From an uncultured Candidatus Melainabacteria bacterium (GTDB lineage Bacteria; Cyanobacteriota; Vampirovibrionia; Gastranaerophilales; Gastranaerophilaceae), in NCBI GenBank assembly GCA_932182025.1, contig CAKNXK010000013.1, positions 1 through 64,000 on the forward strand: DNA of 64,000 bases, given 5' to 3'. The translations under genes and the position numbers were made by a program. Positions 9,105 through 18,914 of the stretch are shown here, in pieces. Each line of letters begins with the position of its first letter. Positions within the stretch are counted from its first letter, which is position 1. The notes beneath the pieces are model-generated. The model was given only the letters and a program-made list of their open reading frames with translations. It did no database searches and had not been told where the DNA came from.

Positions 9105-10451
9105 ATGGATGGTGTTAATCAGGAATATTTAGATAAGCTTAAAAGCGGAGTTAGAGAAAAGATAGAGAGCGTAGACTTATATCAATTCAAAGGCAGTGTA
9201 TCAAAACTGCTTGGTTTGACTGTTGAAGTAAAACTCCCCGGGCTTAAAATCGGAGACTTATGCTATATTGAAGCAGCTACAGGAGAGAAAAAACCTGCTG
9301 AAGTTGTTGCATTCAAAGGCGATGTTGCTCAATTACTGCTTTTATACGACGGATCGGGTATAGGTCAGGGCAGTCTTGTTACAACAACAGGGAAACCGAT
9401 ATCTATTCCGGTTGGAGACTTTCTTTTAGGAAGACTTATCAGTCCTATGGGTGATCCAATAGACGGAAAACCTCTTAATATAGAAGGTGCTGAGTGGAGA
9501 AATGTAGATGGACCGCCTCCCGGACCATTTGAAAGACCTATTATTACAGAAATGTTCTCAACAGGAGTTCGTGCAATAGATTCTTGTATGACGTTTGGCT
9601 GCGGACAGCGTATGGGTTTATTTGCCGGTTCAGGGGTTGGTAAAAGTACCCTTTTAGGTATGATTGCAAGAAACTCAGATGCGGATGTTAACGTAGTAGC
9701 ACTAATCGGAGAGCGTGGAAGAGAAGTTAAAGAATTCGTAGAAGATGCTCTTGGTCCTGAGGGCATGAAAAAATCTGTACTTGTTTGTTCCACAGGTGAC
9801 CAACCCCCTCTAATCAGACAAAAATGTTTACATACAGCAACCACTGTATGCGAATACTTCCGAGACCAAGGCAAAAAAGTTTTCTTAATGACGGATACAA
9901 TAACGCGTTGTGCAATGGCTGGTCGTGAAGTAGGCTTGTCAATCGGTGAGCCTCCTACAATGAAAGGTTACCCGCCATCAATATTCTCATGGCTGCAAAA
10001 AGTTCTTGAACGTGCCGGTAACAGCCCAAAAGGTTCTATTACCGCATTTTACACAGTACTTATGGAAGGTGATGATATAAATGACCCTATCGTAGATACA
10101 GTGCGTGGTATTACAGACGGTCACATCTTCTTGTCAAGAAAAGTTGCTGAAGCAAACCATTATCCTGCTATTGATGTTTTAGGAAGTATCTCAAGACTTA
10201 TGTCCGCAATTGCTTCTCCTGAGCACAAAGAAGCTGCTGCTAAAATGAGAAAAATTCTTGCTATGTACCGTGAAAACAAAGACTTAATTGATGTCGGCAT
10301 GTATCAACCTGGCAGCAACCCAAAACTTGATATTGCAATTGAAATGATGCCTCAAATTAACGCATTTTTACAACAAAGAACTTCTGATAGCGTAAACATG
10401 CAAAACACAATTGATACATTAATAAGCATGATGTCAGGAGTTGACGTCTAG
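9105..10451 (+). CDS. FliI/SctN-family export ATPase
   Basis: This family unfolds substrates and drives export through flagellar or injectisome-type machines at the inner membrane. The 448-residue protein has an N-terminal beta-barrel region, Walker A GSGVGKST (residues about 175-182), GERGREV (about 203), Walker B region KVFLMTD, and a C-terminal alpha-helical domain. The phrase GEPPTMKGYPPSIF marks it as an export ATPase (compare the GE(P/L)P..RGYPPSVF motif), not an F1 or Rho subunit. No other flagellar or type III secretion gene is in the window, so FliI cannot be separated from SctN here. It ends three bases from the convergent kinase-like gene. Confidence 0.9.
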   Translation: MDGVNQEYLDKLKSGVREKIESVDLYQFKGSVSKLLGLTVEVKLPGLKIGDLCYIEAATGEKKPAEVVAFKGDVAQLLLLYDGSGIGQGSLVTTTGKPISIPVGDFLLGRLISPMGDPIDGKPLNIEGAEWRNVDGPPPGPFERPIITEMFSTGVRAIDSCMTFGCGQRMGLFAGSGVGKSTLLGMIARNSDADVNVVALIGERGREVKEFVEDALGPEGMKKSVLVCSTGDQPPLIRQKCLHTATTVCEYFRDQGKKVFLMTDTITRCAMAGREVGLSIGEPPTMKGYPPSIFSWLQKVLERAGNSPKGSITAFYTVLMEGDDINDPIVDTVRGITDGHIFLSRKVAEANHYPAIDVLGSISRLMSAIASPEHKEAAAKMRKILAMYRENKDLIDVGMYQPGSNPKLDIAIEMMPQINAFLQQRTSDSVNMQNTIDTLISMMSGVDV

Positions 10452-10454
10452 TAT

Positions 10455-12983
10455 TTAAACAATTCCAAAATTAATCCCCAGACAACTCAATGCTTGTTCA
10501 GGATGTTCAATAAAGAAATTATAACGTTTCATTATTTCTCTATATGTTAAACTCGGATTATATTTTGCGGCATCTTCTGTAGCCTTTGCCATTTCTGCAA
10601 CAAGAAGTTTTATAATTGCATCCCTGTCAATAGCATTTGATAAATCATAGTTACAAGAATCTGCAATATTCTTCATACAGCCCAGATTTGAAATAATATA
10701 AGTTTCCTCTGCTTTCATTTGGTTAATATGAGATGCATTTGGAATAATATTCTTCTTTTGCATAAAATCCAAGCAAAAACTATTTACGGTTGAAAATATT
10801 TTAACAGGGTTATCGACATCTATTCTTGTATCAGGATTATACATCGCTTCATCAAGCGCTTTTGCAAGTTCTTTAATAACTTCACTTTTATTTTGTTTAC
10901 CTAAATTAGCGCCTTCAAGCATGGCTTCCGCGATTGATTCAGTATTGCCAACCAAATAATCCAAATGATTAAATAAGTTCTTTATTGCCTGCGCCTGCTC
11001 AACTTGTGTTGTATTACCGTAGTCAATAATTGTCAATGCTTTTGCTCCATTTGGAATATCGCGCACTCTGGAAGGATCGCCAAAAATATTCCCACAATGA
11101 GGGTCTGATTGAACTACTTTTTTACCGGCTTTCGGGATTGAAAATAATTGTTCACAATAAACTCGGACATAATACTCAACCCAATTTTTAAAATCAGATT
11201 CCGTTAAATTTTCTTTTTTCCAAATTTTAACAAAATCTTCGCTATCCAAAGGAATACCTTGTGCTTTTTTCATAATAAAAATATTACGCTTAGCACTAAT
11301 TACATCAACTGCATTAAACGTAGATGCCTGAGAAGAAATATCCAACGCGGCTTGAGCTTCTTGAGACAGATTTATTTCTCCACCCCAAACTTTAAACATA
11401 TTATTAATCTGATTTATATCGTATTTTTTACGTTCTGGAGAAAATATAGTTTGTTTAGACGTAAACCATGACCAATCAGTTTTTGCACGTTCATTAATTT
11501 TTGAAAGAATTTTCCCCTTATCTTTTGAAATTTTATCTTCACACAAGAAATAATCTTTCACTATTTTTATAATCACTTCTTCACCTGAATTATTATCTTT
11601 GGCGACATAAGTTTCTGCAACAGAGCCTACCCCGCAAGGCTTAACAATAGTATATTGTCCGCCATACTCAACATTTAGAAGATTTTGAGCTTCTTCTACA
11701 GTTCTTGAAGTGGAGCATTTACTTTTGATTTTTCTAAGAATACCTTGTAAGTCCTTAAATCCGTTTACATCCATTCCTTTTTTTTCAAGTTCATGCATAA
11801 CTTCATCTATTGCATATTCCTCACCGTCAAAATTCCAATCCCTGCCATTATAAGCACTGTTGCCTTTTCTGGCATTATAACTTTCCAACAGCTGGTCAAT
11901 TTGCTTACAAAGTTTTTCTTGCTGAGCTTCCGGAATATCAATTACAGTTTGCAAATATTTAGGTAAAAATATATTTTCTAATTCTAACTTTTTAATCTTA
12001 GCATCAATTTGCCCGTTTTGACCTTCCTCAAGCAATATTTTCATAAAATCTTCATCGAGCTTTGAAATTCCTGCCGGATTAAATTTATCACCATTGATAA
12101 TAACACTCAAATCATAGCCAATATCACGAGCTAATTGTTGAAACTCTGTTAATTGACCTTCTGGCGGACGATAAGTTATTGTATGGTTTTTATTAATTGC
12201 TGCAGCTTTAATTGCATTTGAAATCATAGATAAATTAAAATGCCCTTTTGCAGCTGCAGTTGCAATACCTGCGGTTCCAAGAACTCCATAAGTCAAAATA
12301 TCTTTTTGTGACACTAAAAAATCATTCAGAGAAGGATTCGATTTTGATTTATTATTTTCTGTAACATATCTTGCAAAAACATTTGCAGCAATCCCGACTG
12401 GGATTAACATTGGGCTTAACACCGACAAATAACCGGTTAAACCAACAACTGCACCGGTTGCTATAGTTGATTTTAAAGATTCCTCTTTTCTGGCGTCCTT
12501 ATTCATGCCTGCAATATCCAATCCTTTAAGAGCTAATTTTGCAAAAAGTCCTATTAAAAAGGAAACTCCTGCTGTTAAAACAGCGGCCTTGGTTTTGTAT
12601 TTTGAAGTAAAAATATTTGCAAATGTTTGTGTCTTTTTAATAACAAATCCGGTGCTGATAGCAGCCGTTGTTGATAATGCATCAATCACAGTTTCTGCAG
12701 CATTAGAATTGGCTTTTTCATATCTTCTTATATAATCTTGCGCTTGTTCTTTATCAGAAAATCCGTACTTATATTGTTCAATTTCTTTTTTTACCTTGCT
12801 TTTTGACAAATGGGAAGGCAGTAATCTGGAAAACAACCCGCGTTTATGCTTAGCTTCTAAAAATTCATCTACAAGTTCTTTATCAGAATTCACTATTGCA
12901 GGCGCAACATAAGATTGAACAACTACTTGCTGTTTTGGATAAATCATATTTGCATTTTTTATAGCTAATTTATTTTCAGACAT
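10455..12983 (-). CDS. Membrane-associated divergent ABC1/UbiB-like atypical kinase
   Basis: The C-terminal half of this 842-residue protein matches the ABC1/ADCK/UbiB atypical kinase family. It has GVGSVAETYVAK (nucleotide loop, about residue 448), VIIKIVK (lysine), QSDPHCGNIF (about 624, compare QTDPHPGN) and IDYGN (about 652, in place of the DFG-type metal site). The diagnostic KxGQ motif of true UbiB proteins is not seen. The N-terminal 400 residues contain several hydrophobic segments between about residues 95 and 235 and look lineage-specific. Family members act in quinone synthesis or lipid homeostasis; the substrate here is unknown. It is convergent with the export ATPase and divergent from the FKG-tag gene. 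Confidence 0.72.
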   Translation of the reverse strand: MSENKLAIKNANMIYPKQQVVVQSYVAPAIVNSDKELVDEFLEAKHKRGLFSRLLPSHLSKSKVKKEIEQYKYGFSDKEQAQDYIRRYEKANSNAAETVIDALSTTAAISTGFVIKKTQTFANIFTSKYKTKAAVLTAGVSFLIGLFAKLALKGLDIAGMNKDARKEESLKSTIATGAVVGLTGYLSVLSPMLIPVGIAANVFARYVTENNKSKSNPSLNDFLVSQKDILTYGVLGTAGIATAAAKGHFNLSMISNAIKAAAINKNHTITYRPPEGQLTEFQQLARDIGYDLSVIINGDKFNPAGISKLDEDFMKILLEEGQNGQIDAKIKKLELENIFLPKYLQTVIDIPEAQQEKLCKQIDQLLESYNARKGNSAYNGRDWNFDGEEYAIDEVMHELEKKGMDVNGFKDLQGILRKIKSKCSTSRTVEEAQNLLNVEYGGQYTIVKPCGVGSVAETYVAKDNNSGEEVIIKIVKDYFLCEDKISKDKGKILSKINERAKTDWSWFTSKQTIFSPERKKYDINQINNMFKVWGGEINLSQEAQAALDISSQASTFNAVDVISAKRNIFIMKKAQGIPLDSEDFVKIWKKENLTESDFKNWVEYYVRVYCEQLFSIPKAGKKVVQSDPHCGNIFGDPSRVRDIPNGAKALTIIDYGNTTQVEQAQAIKNLFNHLDYLVGNTESIAEAMLEGANLGKQNKSEVIKELAKALDEAMYNPDTRIDVDNPVKIFSTVNSFCLDFMQKKNIIPNASHINQMKAEETYIISNLGCMKNIADSCNYDLSNAIDRDAIIKLLVAEMAKATEDAAKYNPSLTYREIMKRYNFFIEHPEQALSCLGINFGIV

Positions 12984-13093
12984 ACAAAACCTAACTAAAT
13001 ATATAAATACGCAAAAACACTTAAAATTGCTCGGTTTGTTAAGTTATTTTAACATTTAAGCAATTTTCCGTTATTTTAGACTTTAATAATTGT

Positions 13094-14401
13094 ATGGAAG
13101 GTTTAAGTTCGATTTCAAATCCCAGAATTAATTACCGCCTTAATTTTAAAGGTGCTAAAAACACGACTGAAAAAGAAGAACCAAAACAATATACAGATGT
13201 TCTTACGGCATTAGCACTAACGGCAACTGCTGCAACAGCAGGAATTTATGGAGGGAAAGCCGTCTATAAAAAATATTTTGACAAGCTGGCATGCGGGATT
13301 AAAAAAGGTGAAATAAATGATGCTTTATATAATTTCATCAAAAACAATGATCCAAAGGGAAACTTATTTAACAACAAAGCATCGGTCATGGAATTAAATA
13401 ACGGGCTTACTGACGAAAAGCTTATAATCCTAAAACAACTTGCAAAAATGAAAGAAGCAAATAACATAAACATAAAACCTGCTTCGCAAAAGCAAAAGCA
13501 TCGTTTCTCGCTTAATGATATTAAAACTCTTCTTGAAGAAACAAATGAAGAAAACATTAAATATCTCGAACAACTTGCAAAAAAATCAGAAAATCTCGGC
13601 GGAGACAGAGTAAAAACTTTTAGCCCTACACAAATACTGGAAGTCTTAAAGTGTATTAATAGCGAAAACCAAAAAATCGCACAACAATTAATTGAAACAG
13701 CAGAAGTTCGCTCCGAAGAAATTTCACGTTTAACCGAATGTTTAAAATATACCAACAAAAATAATGTTGATATTTGGCAAATTCTGCTTTCCACCCGAAA
13801 AAAAGGTAAAAAAACAGAACTAAGTTTAGAAAATTTATTTAAGCTCGCACAAAAGGTTGAAGAAACTCAAAATCCTAAATGTGCAGAAGTTTTACTTAAT
13901 GCAGAGAAGAAAAACGGTTCAGGAACTTATATTAATAATATTGATGACATATTGAATATTCTGCCTTCATTAAAAGAAGAACATGCCGATATTTATCGTA
14001 AGTTTTACGACCTGAAATCTGTTTCAGAAATTAACAGCAAAAAAGGCTTATCACTTATTACAAAAATAAATGAGCATAACATTGATATTATTGATTCACT
14101 TTTAACCAAAAAAGATCGTGACGGAAGATACGTTATTTTTGACGACTATTCAAAAATAGAAGAAATTCTGGAACTGGTTAATAATGATAATCTAGAAATT
14201 ACTAAGAAATTAATTGAACTTACAGGAGTAAAATATACTTATACATCAAAATACAACTCGTACTTTACAGCAGATCTGTTAATTCAAACTTTGGAAAAAA
14301 TATCATCAGAACCAGAAAGAGAAAAAGCAAAAGAGCTGCTAAACAACGAAAAGATCGAAGATTTTGCACAATTTATACATTTATTCTCTAAAAAGAATTA
14401 G
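13094..14401 (+). CDS. Helical-repeat membrane-anchored hypothetical with NFKG tag
   Basis: I do not recognise this 435-residue protein. Residues 16-19 read NFKG, a tag shared with other hypotheticals here. Residues about 35-55 (LTALALTATAATAGIYGGKA) are one hydrophobic segment. The rest is a Lys/Glu-rich array of helices with loosely repeated blocks (ILEVLKCINSENQKIAQQLIE, ILELVNNDNLEITKKLIEL), suggesting ankyrin- or HEAT-like helical repeats. No ribosome site precedes 13094. Its 3' end overlaps the convergent dusB by 14 bases. A scaffold or host/partner-interacting role would be a guess. Confidence 0.7.
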   Translation: MEGLSSISNPRINYRLNFKGAKNTTEKEEPKQYTDVLTALALTATAATAGIYGGKAVYKKYFDKLACGIKKGEINDALYNFIKNNDPKGNLFNNKASVMELNNGLTDEKLIILKQLAKMKEANNINIKPASQKQKHRFSLNDIKTLLEETNEENIKYLEQLAKKSENLGGDRVKTFSPTQILEVLKCINSENQKIAQQLIETAEVRSEEISRLTECLKYTNKNNVDIWQILLSTRKKGKKTELSLENLFKLAQKVEETQNPKCAEVLLNAEKKNGSGTYINNIDDILNILPSLKEEHADIYRKFYDLKSVSEINSKKGLSLITKINEHNIDIIDSLLTKKDRDGRYVIFDDYSKIEEILELVNNDNLEITKKLIELTGVKYTYTSKYNSYFTADLLIQTLEKISSEPEREKAKELLNNEKIEDFAQFIHLFSKKN

Positions 14402-15356
14402 AAACCAAAATCCTATCCAAAAGTGCTAAAATAGCTTTTAAATCATCGAGCATGACAAGTTCACCACGACATCTTGAAGCTCCTTGAAATCCGTTCACAT
14501 AATAAGGATAGAACTTTCTTACAAACTTTATTCCAACATCTTCACCACGGAATTCTATTTCTCTTAGAAGATGGGTTTTCATATCCTCAATTTTTTGTTC
14601 TAATGTTGGCGGCGGCAAGTATTCTCCTGTAGCAAGATATCGTTCAACCCTTGATATCAAAGTTACATCACCCAGTACTCCGCGTCCAATAGCAACTCCA
14701 TCTGCTTGAGATTCTTCCAAGCATTGAATCGCTGTTTCTACTGAAACAACATCACCATTAGCAAAAACAGGAATATCGACATTACGTTTAAGCTCCGCGA
14801 TTTTTTTCCAATCAGCTTTGCCACCATACATTTGCGAGCGGGTTCTGCCATGTATAGTTATAAAATCAGCCCCTGCTTCCTGCATTTTTTGTCCGTATTC
14901 AACAAAATTTAATTCATCCATCGTATAACCAAGACGAAACTTTACACTAAGAGGAATAGTTATTTGGGATTTTACAGTTCTTACAATTTCTTGAGCCAAA
15001 TCTACATTTCTCATTAAAGCCGCGCCGTCAGTACCTTTAACTACCTTATTAACAGGGCAACCCATATTAATATCAATCATATCTGCAAACCTTTGCAAAT
15101 ACTCTGCACTATCTGCCATCATCTTAGGCTTATGCCCGCTTAATTGATAAGAAATCGGTGAATGATTATCATCACGCTTAACAATATCTGTATCCTTAAC
15201 CTGTGTTAATGCCTCCGAACTAATCATCTCTGTTGTTAAAAGACAGTTCTTGGAATGCTCTCTTACTAAAGAACGCAAAACATAATCCGTTATTCCTGCC
15301 ATTGGCGCAAGCGAAACCCTGCTTGCAATTAATGTATTTACCCTATCCGCCAACAT
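14388..15356 (-). CDS. dusB: tRNA-dihydrouridine synthase (DusB type)
   Basis: Dus enzymes are FMN/NADPH-dependent and reduce uridines in the tRNA D-loop. The 322-residue protein has the TIM-barrel signature SLAPMAGITD at residues 15-24, DINMGCPVNK with catalytic Cys100, FRLGY, HGRTRSQMYGGKADW and ANGDV, and IGRGVLG for FMN phosphate. Length is normal. Its start overlaps the last 14 bases of the TPR gene upstream, so the two are likely co-transcribed and translationally coupled. Confidence 0.93.
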   Translation of the reverse strand: MLADRVNTLIASRVSLAPMAGITDYVLRSLVREHSKNCLLTTEMISSEALTQVKDTDIVKRDDNHSPISYQLSGHKPKMMADSAEYLQRFADMIDINMGCPVNKVVKGTDGAALMRNVDLAQEIVRTVKSQITIPLSVKFRLGYTMDELNFVEYGQKMQEAGADFITIHGRTRSQMYGGKADWKKIAELKRNVDIPVFANGDVVSVETAIQCLEESQADGVAIGRGVLGDVTLISRVERYLATGEYLPPPTLEQKIEDMKTHLLREIEFRGEDVGIKFVRKFYPYYVNGFQGASRCRGELVMLDDLKAILALLDRILVSNSF

Positions 15357-17481
15357 ACTGTTTTAATTCTTCCATTCTTGATTTCGCATACTGCAAATAC
15401 TCATCATCTGTAGTATAAGCTGAAATAAATGTATTATAATACTTATAAGCCTCTTTATAATTTTCTAAACCATCATAATCAACCGCTAGCATGTAATTTG
15501 CAATTGGCAGTTCATTCGTATGTTTTAAAGCTTGCAAGTAATCATTTATCGCAAGTTGAGGCTTTTTCTGCTCATCATAAATTAAACCTCTGTAATAATA
15601 AGCATAAGCATTATTAGCTTCTTTTTTCAGAACTTCATTAAACTTAGTCAAAGCACTTTCAAAATTATTCTTTTCATAAAGTCCGATTGCTTCACCTAAT
15701 GCTGCCAGAGAGTAATTCTGCAGCACATAAGGTAAAAGATTCTTAGCCTCAGAATTCGGATTAAGTTTAACAGCTTTTTTCAAATAAGTCTCTGACTCAA
15801 GCCATTTTTGTTGTTCTGAATATAAATATCCGATATAATAAGGTATTTCGGCATTATTAGGCGCTAATTTTTCTGCTTTTTGATAAGTTTCAATAGCTTT
15901 ATCAAAATTTTCTAAAGCCTGATAACAAGCAGCTGCACCCAATAAAGAATCTTCATTTGCAGGGCTGACAGCTAAATATTGAGATAGTGCTTTTTTATAA
16001 TCCTTATTTTCATAGCTTGAAGATGCATCTGCTAAAGCGGTCGATAAATTATCCTTCTGAACATCTTGAAGAGTTTTTAAAACTAAATTATTAGAAGGGA
16101 ACTTAGATTTAGCCGTATTCAAGATATTTTGAGCACTCTTATAATCATTTTGAGCTGCATAACAAATAGCCAAATTTACATAAGCATCAACATTAGAAGA
16201 ATTTGTATTAATTACCGCTTTATAAGCATTAATCGCCTCTGCTAATTTGTTTTCTTTATGTAATTTATAAGCATAATCATATAACAAAGCCTGATTAGTT
16301 TTGTCCGGATTTTGACTCAAATACGTTATGTATTCTTGAGGAGACATTGCATCCCGCATAACATTTGCGATTTCAGCTTTAGCTGTTGAATTTGCAGGGT
16401 CAAGAGATAAAACCTTTTTATAAAGAGTCAATGCGTCCTTTTTATTACCTATTTCTGACAACGCTTGTGCTTTGTATAAATTAGCCTGCACATTATCCGG
16501 ATAAAGAGTCAAAACAGAATCGTAAGATTTAATAGCTTTTTGATAATCTTTTTTCTGTTGGAACAATGTTCCTACATTCAGGCGTGTATTGACATTATTC
16601 GGATTAATTTGCTCTGCTTTACTATAATAACCAAGTGCACTATCAAAATCACCTTGAGCCTGTTTAATTGCTCCGATATTTGCATTCAATTCTGCATCTG
16701 ATGGAGTTTGAGCAAGTTTTTTCAAATAAATACGTTCTAACGCATAGAGAACTTCCATATCTCCCTTGCTGTTTGCAAGAGCTGCATTATATTGAGTAAC
16801 CGCTTCATCATAACGTCCAAGCTTATCAAGAGTTCTTGCATATTTCATACGCAATGTACTGTCTGAAGGTTTTAAATCTAAAGCAGTTTTATAATAATCA
16901 GCCGAACGCTGTTCATTACCTAAAAGCTTCATCAAATCCGCTATCTGTGCATTGGATTCAGATGCTATGTTTTCACTTTGAGCAGCTTGCGAAAACTCAT
17001 AAGCTGCAGCTGAGAAATTCCCCATAGCACGTAATTCTTCCGCTTTCTTAAAACGAGAAGATGCTGTTTTATCAAAACTAATAACTTTTAAGCATTGACT
17101 TAAGTTCTCCTGAGCAGAAGCAATCATGCTTGCAGAATTTTGAACAGATTGTTCTTTGGTAGGATACATTTTTAAATAAAACAAAGCGCTTCTAAAATCA
17201 TTAGCCGCTTTATCATAGTTTTTCTCCTGATTAGCGTAATAAGTTGCCCTTGCAAGATAAGAATTTATCAAACCAACTCTGGCAGAATTATCCAGAAAAT
17301 TTATACGCAAAGCTTTTCTAAACTCAACAATGGCAGAAGAATACTGTCCTTGTGTCAAATAACTTTGTGCTGCATCGTAATGCTGTGCAAAAGCTCCCGC
17401 AGAAGCTGACCAAGCCGGAGCTTGGAATAATGCGCCGGACAACGCTAATATACAAACTGTCCCTAATACCTTTTTTCTCAT
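15343..17481 (-). CDS. Exported TPR-repeat protein
   Basis: This 712-residue protein starts with a Sec signal peptide (about residues 1-26, ending AWSA-SA). Tetratricopeptide repeats then run along the whole length, for example YDAAQSYLTQGQYSSAIVEFRKAL, ALGYYSKAEQINPNNVNTRLNVG and YYRGLIYDEQKKPQLAINDY. About 15 units are visible. TPR proteins are scaffolds; export places this one in the periplasm or at the outer membrane. It is the first gene of a pair with dusB. A possible -10 (TAGAAT) lies just upstream on the minus strand. The partner is unknown. Confidence 0.85.
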   Translation of the reverse strand: MRKKVLGTVCILALSGALFQAPAWSASAGAFAQHYDAAQSYLTQGQYSSAIVEFRKALRINFLDNSARVGLINSYLARATYYANQEKNYDKAANDFRSALFYLKMYPTKEQSVQNSASMIASAQENLSQCLKVISFDKTASSRFKKAEELRAMGNFSAAAYEFSQAAQSENIASESNAQIADLMKLLGNEQRSADYYKTALDLKPSDSTLRMKYARTLDKLGRYDEAVTQYNAALANSKGDMEVLYALERIYLKKLAQTPSDAELNANIGAIKQAQGDFDSALGYYSKAEQINPNNVNTRLNVGTLFQQKKDYQKAIKSYDSVLTLYPDNVQANLYKAQALSEIGNKKDALTLYKKVLSLDPANSTAKAEIANVMRDAMSPQEYITYLSQNPDKTNQALLYDYAYKLHKENKLAEAINAYKAVINTNSSNVDAYVNLAICYAAQNDYKSAQNILNTAKSKFPSNNLVLKTLQDVQKDNLSTALADASSSYENKDYKKALSQYLAVSPANEDSLLGAAACYQALENFDKAIETYQKAEKLAPNNAEIPYYIGYLYSEQQKWLESETYLKKAVKLNPNSEAKNLLPYVLQNYSLAALGEAIGLYEKNNFESALTKFNEVLKKEANNAYAYYYRGLIYDEQKKPQLAINDYLQALKHTNELPIANYMLAVDYDGLENYKEAYKYYNTFISAYTTDDEYLQYAKSRMEELKQYVGG

Positions 17482-17533
17482 AACAATATTCTACTACAAG
17501 ATGAAAAAAATATATACTTGCCCGAATTACTAA

Positions 17534-17563
17534 AAAGAAAACGACCCGATATTCGAGTCGTTT
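17534..17563 (-). terminator. Probable terminator of the coiled-coil gene at 17682-18827
   Basis: AAACGAC (17539-17545) pairs with GTCGTTT (17557-17563) with a mismatch in the inner stem. On the minus strand it is followed by TTTTCTTTTTAG. It is about 120 bases from the upstream stop, farther than usual, so the assignment is moderate. Confidence 0.5.
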
Positions 17564-17681
17564 AAAATTTATCTCTAATATTTTGGGAGGAGATTTTGGG
17601 GATAGTTGATACAATGCATGTTACTATAAATTCCTAAATCATGGCACATGCCCAAAATAAATTTTTACAAAAGTTAATATA

Positions 17682-18827
17682 TTACAATACAGTTGTTTGA
17701 TTTCCGCTAGTTTTTTTCTGTTCAAATAGTTCAATAAATCTATCAACAGTTGGATTTCCTCCTTGTGGATGCTGTGTTTTATAAACTGCTATAGCACCTC
17801 TGATTTCATTATCTAATGCTGTACGTTTTGTTGCATCTTTTTCGTTATTATATTTCTTTAATAAATTTACAATGCTTTCAGTCTCTGCATTTTTCTGATT
17901 ATTGATAGATTTTTTACCAAAGTATTGATCTAATTTTTTTAAATCACTTTCGATTTCAGCAATTTTATCTTTATATGCTTGAACAGTTTTAACATTTTCA
18001 GTTTCTTTAGCTTCCATTGTAGTTTTAAGTTCATCAACATTTAATACTTTAATATTATCATTAATCATCTTAATTTCAGCATTTAGTGTAGCTTGTTTTC
18101 CGTAAAGACCCTTGCCTTCAAGCTTGTTACCATTTTCATCAAGACCTAATTCTTTACGTAAATCTTTTTGTTCACAAACTAATTTGTTTTTTTGTTCATT
18201 AAGTCTTCTAATCTGAGTTTTAACAGTTTCTGTATTTGCTTGTTCACTACCTTCAAGTGAAGCAATTTGTCCATCAATAGAATCAATTTCGCTAGGAATT
18301 GCACTTAATCTAGCTGATTTTGTTTGTATTTCAGAAGATACACTGGTCAATTCAGTATTCTTAACTGCTTTTTGACGTTCATATTCACCTTTTTTAGTTA
18401 TAGCAGCATCGTAATTAGCCTTTGCAGTTTCATATTCTTGGATTTCTGTTTTATGAGTAGCTTCTAATTGAGCTAATTCTCTTCTTTTCTGCTGTAAAGC
18501 AATTTCTATATCAGAATAATTAGGATTTACATTGTCAGTTGAATCAACATCATATTTTTTAAGAATATTAGCAACATCTTGAGAGGTTAATTCTTTAGAC
18601 ACTGCACTAGGAGCTTTTTTAACTGAACTTTTAACTTCTGAATCAGAAGTATTATTAGCAATTTGAGTAGCACCAAAAGCTAATAACTGTGGAATTAAAG
18701 TGGCACCAAGAACGCCTAAAGTAGTATGACTGCCATTTGGATTTCTTAAACGATTTTCTCGGGCAACATCAACCTGCTCTCTGCCTTTGCCATAAATATT
18801 AAATTCACCGCTAGTTAATCGTCCCAT
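17682..18827 (-). CDS. Coiled-coil hypothetical protein (381 aa)
   Basis: I do not recognise this protein. Residues 1-35 are basic and polar, residues about 36-58 (TLGVLGATLIPQLLAFGATQ) are hydrophobic, and residues about 100-310 are a long Glu/Lys/Gln-rich coiled coil. The C-terminus (AIAVYKTQHPQGGNPTVDRF) is near-globular. The end resembles that of the next gene upstream (EIRGAIAVYK here, DIRGAVAQYR there), so the two are distant paralogues in tandem. Its leader shares a TATATGTATGTAAGA...AAAGATGG element with two other genes. A secreted or envelope-associated role is possible but unproven. Confidence 0.72.
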   Translation of the reverse strand: MGRLTSGEFNIYGKGREQVDVARENRLRNPNGSHTTLGVLGATLIPQLLAFGATQIANNTSDSEVKSSVKKAPSAVSKELTSQDVANILKKYDVDSTDNVNPNYSDIEIALQQKRRELAQLEATHKTEIQEYETAKANYDAAITKKGEYERQKAVKNTELTSVSSEIQTKSARLSAIPSEIDSIDGQIASLEGSEQANTETVKTQIRRLNEQKNKLVCEQKDLRKELGLDENGNKLEGKGLYGKQATLNAEIKMINDNIKVLNVDELKTTMEAKETENVKTVQAYKDKIAEIESDLKKLDQYFGKKSINNQKNAETESIVNLLKKYNNEKDATKRTALDNEIRGAIAVYKTQHPQGGNPTVDRFIELFEQKKTSGNQTTVL

Positions 18828-18912
18828 TGTGCCATCTTTCTTCTTAATCTTACATACATATAAAGTATATAAAATGGGCTCGATTTCATAATCGAGCCCA
18901 TTTGTTACAAAA
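18828..18912 (-). promoter_or_regulatory. Shared leader/promoter element, copy 1
   Basis: TGTAACAA (in 18901-18912) lies 15 bases before AAAT, followed by TTTTATATACTT, TATGTATGTAAGA and AAAGATGG just before the ATG at 18827. The same order and spacing occur before the genes starting at 19967 and 44393. In this copy the AAAT sits in the loop of a terminator-like hairpin. Confidence 0.5.
18872..18903 (-). terminator. Hairpin between the two coiled-coil genes
   Basis: AAATGGGCTCGAT and ATCGAGCCCATTT form a 13-pair perfect stem with a six-base loop, followed on the minus strand by TTTATATACTTT. It starts 12 bases after the upstream stop and probably terminates or attenuates read-through into the next gene. 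Confidence 0.75.
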
Positions 18913-18914
18913 GT

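Noticed and set aside
9365..9874. 169-residue minus-strand frame
   Set aside because: It lies wholly within the well-conserved export ATPase gene and has no recognisable content.
13264..13794. 176-residue minus-strand frame
   Set aside because: It is the antisense of the FKG-tag helical protein and is Ser/Phe-rich, as expected from a complement of Lys/Glu codons.
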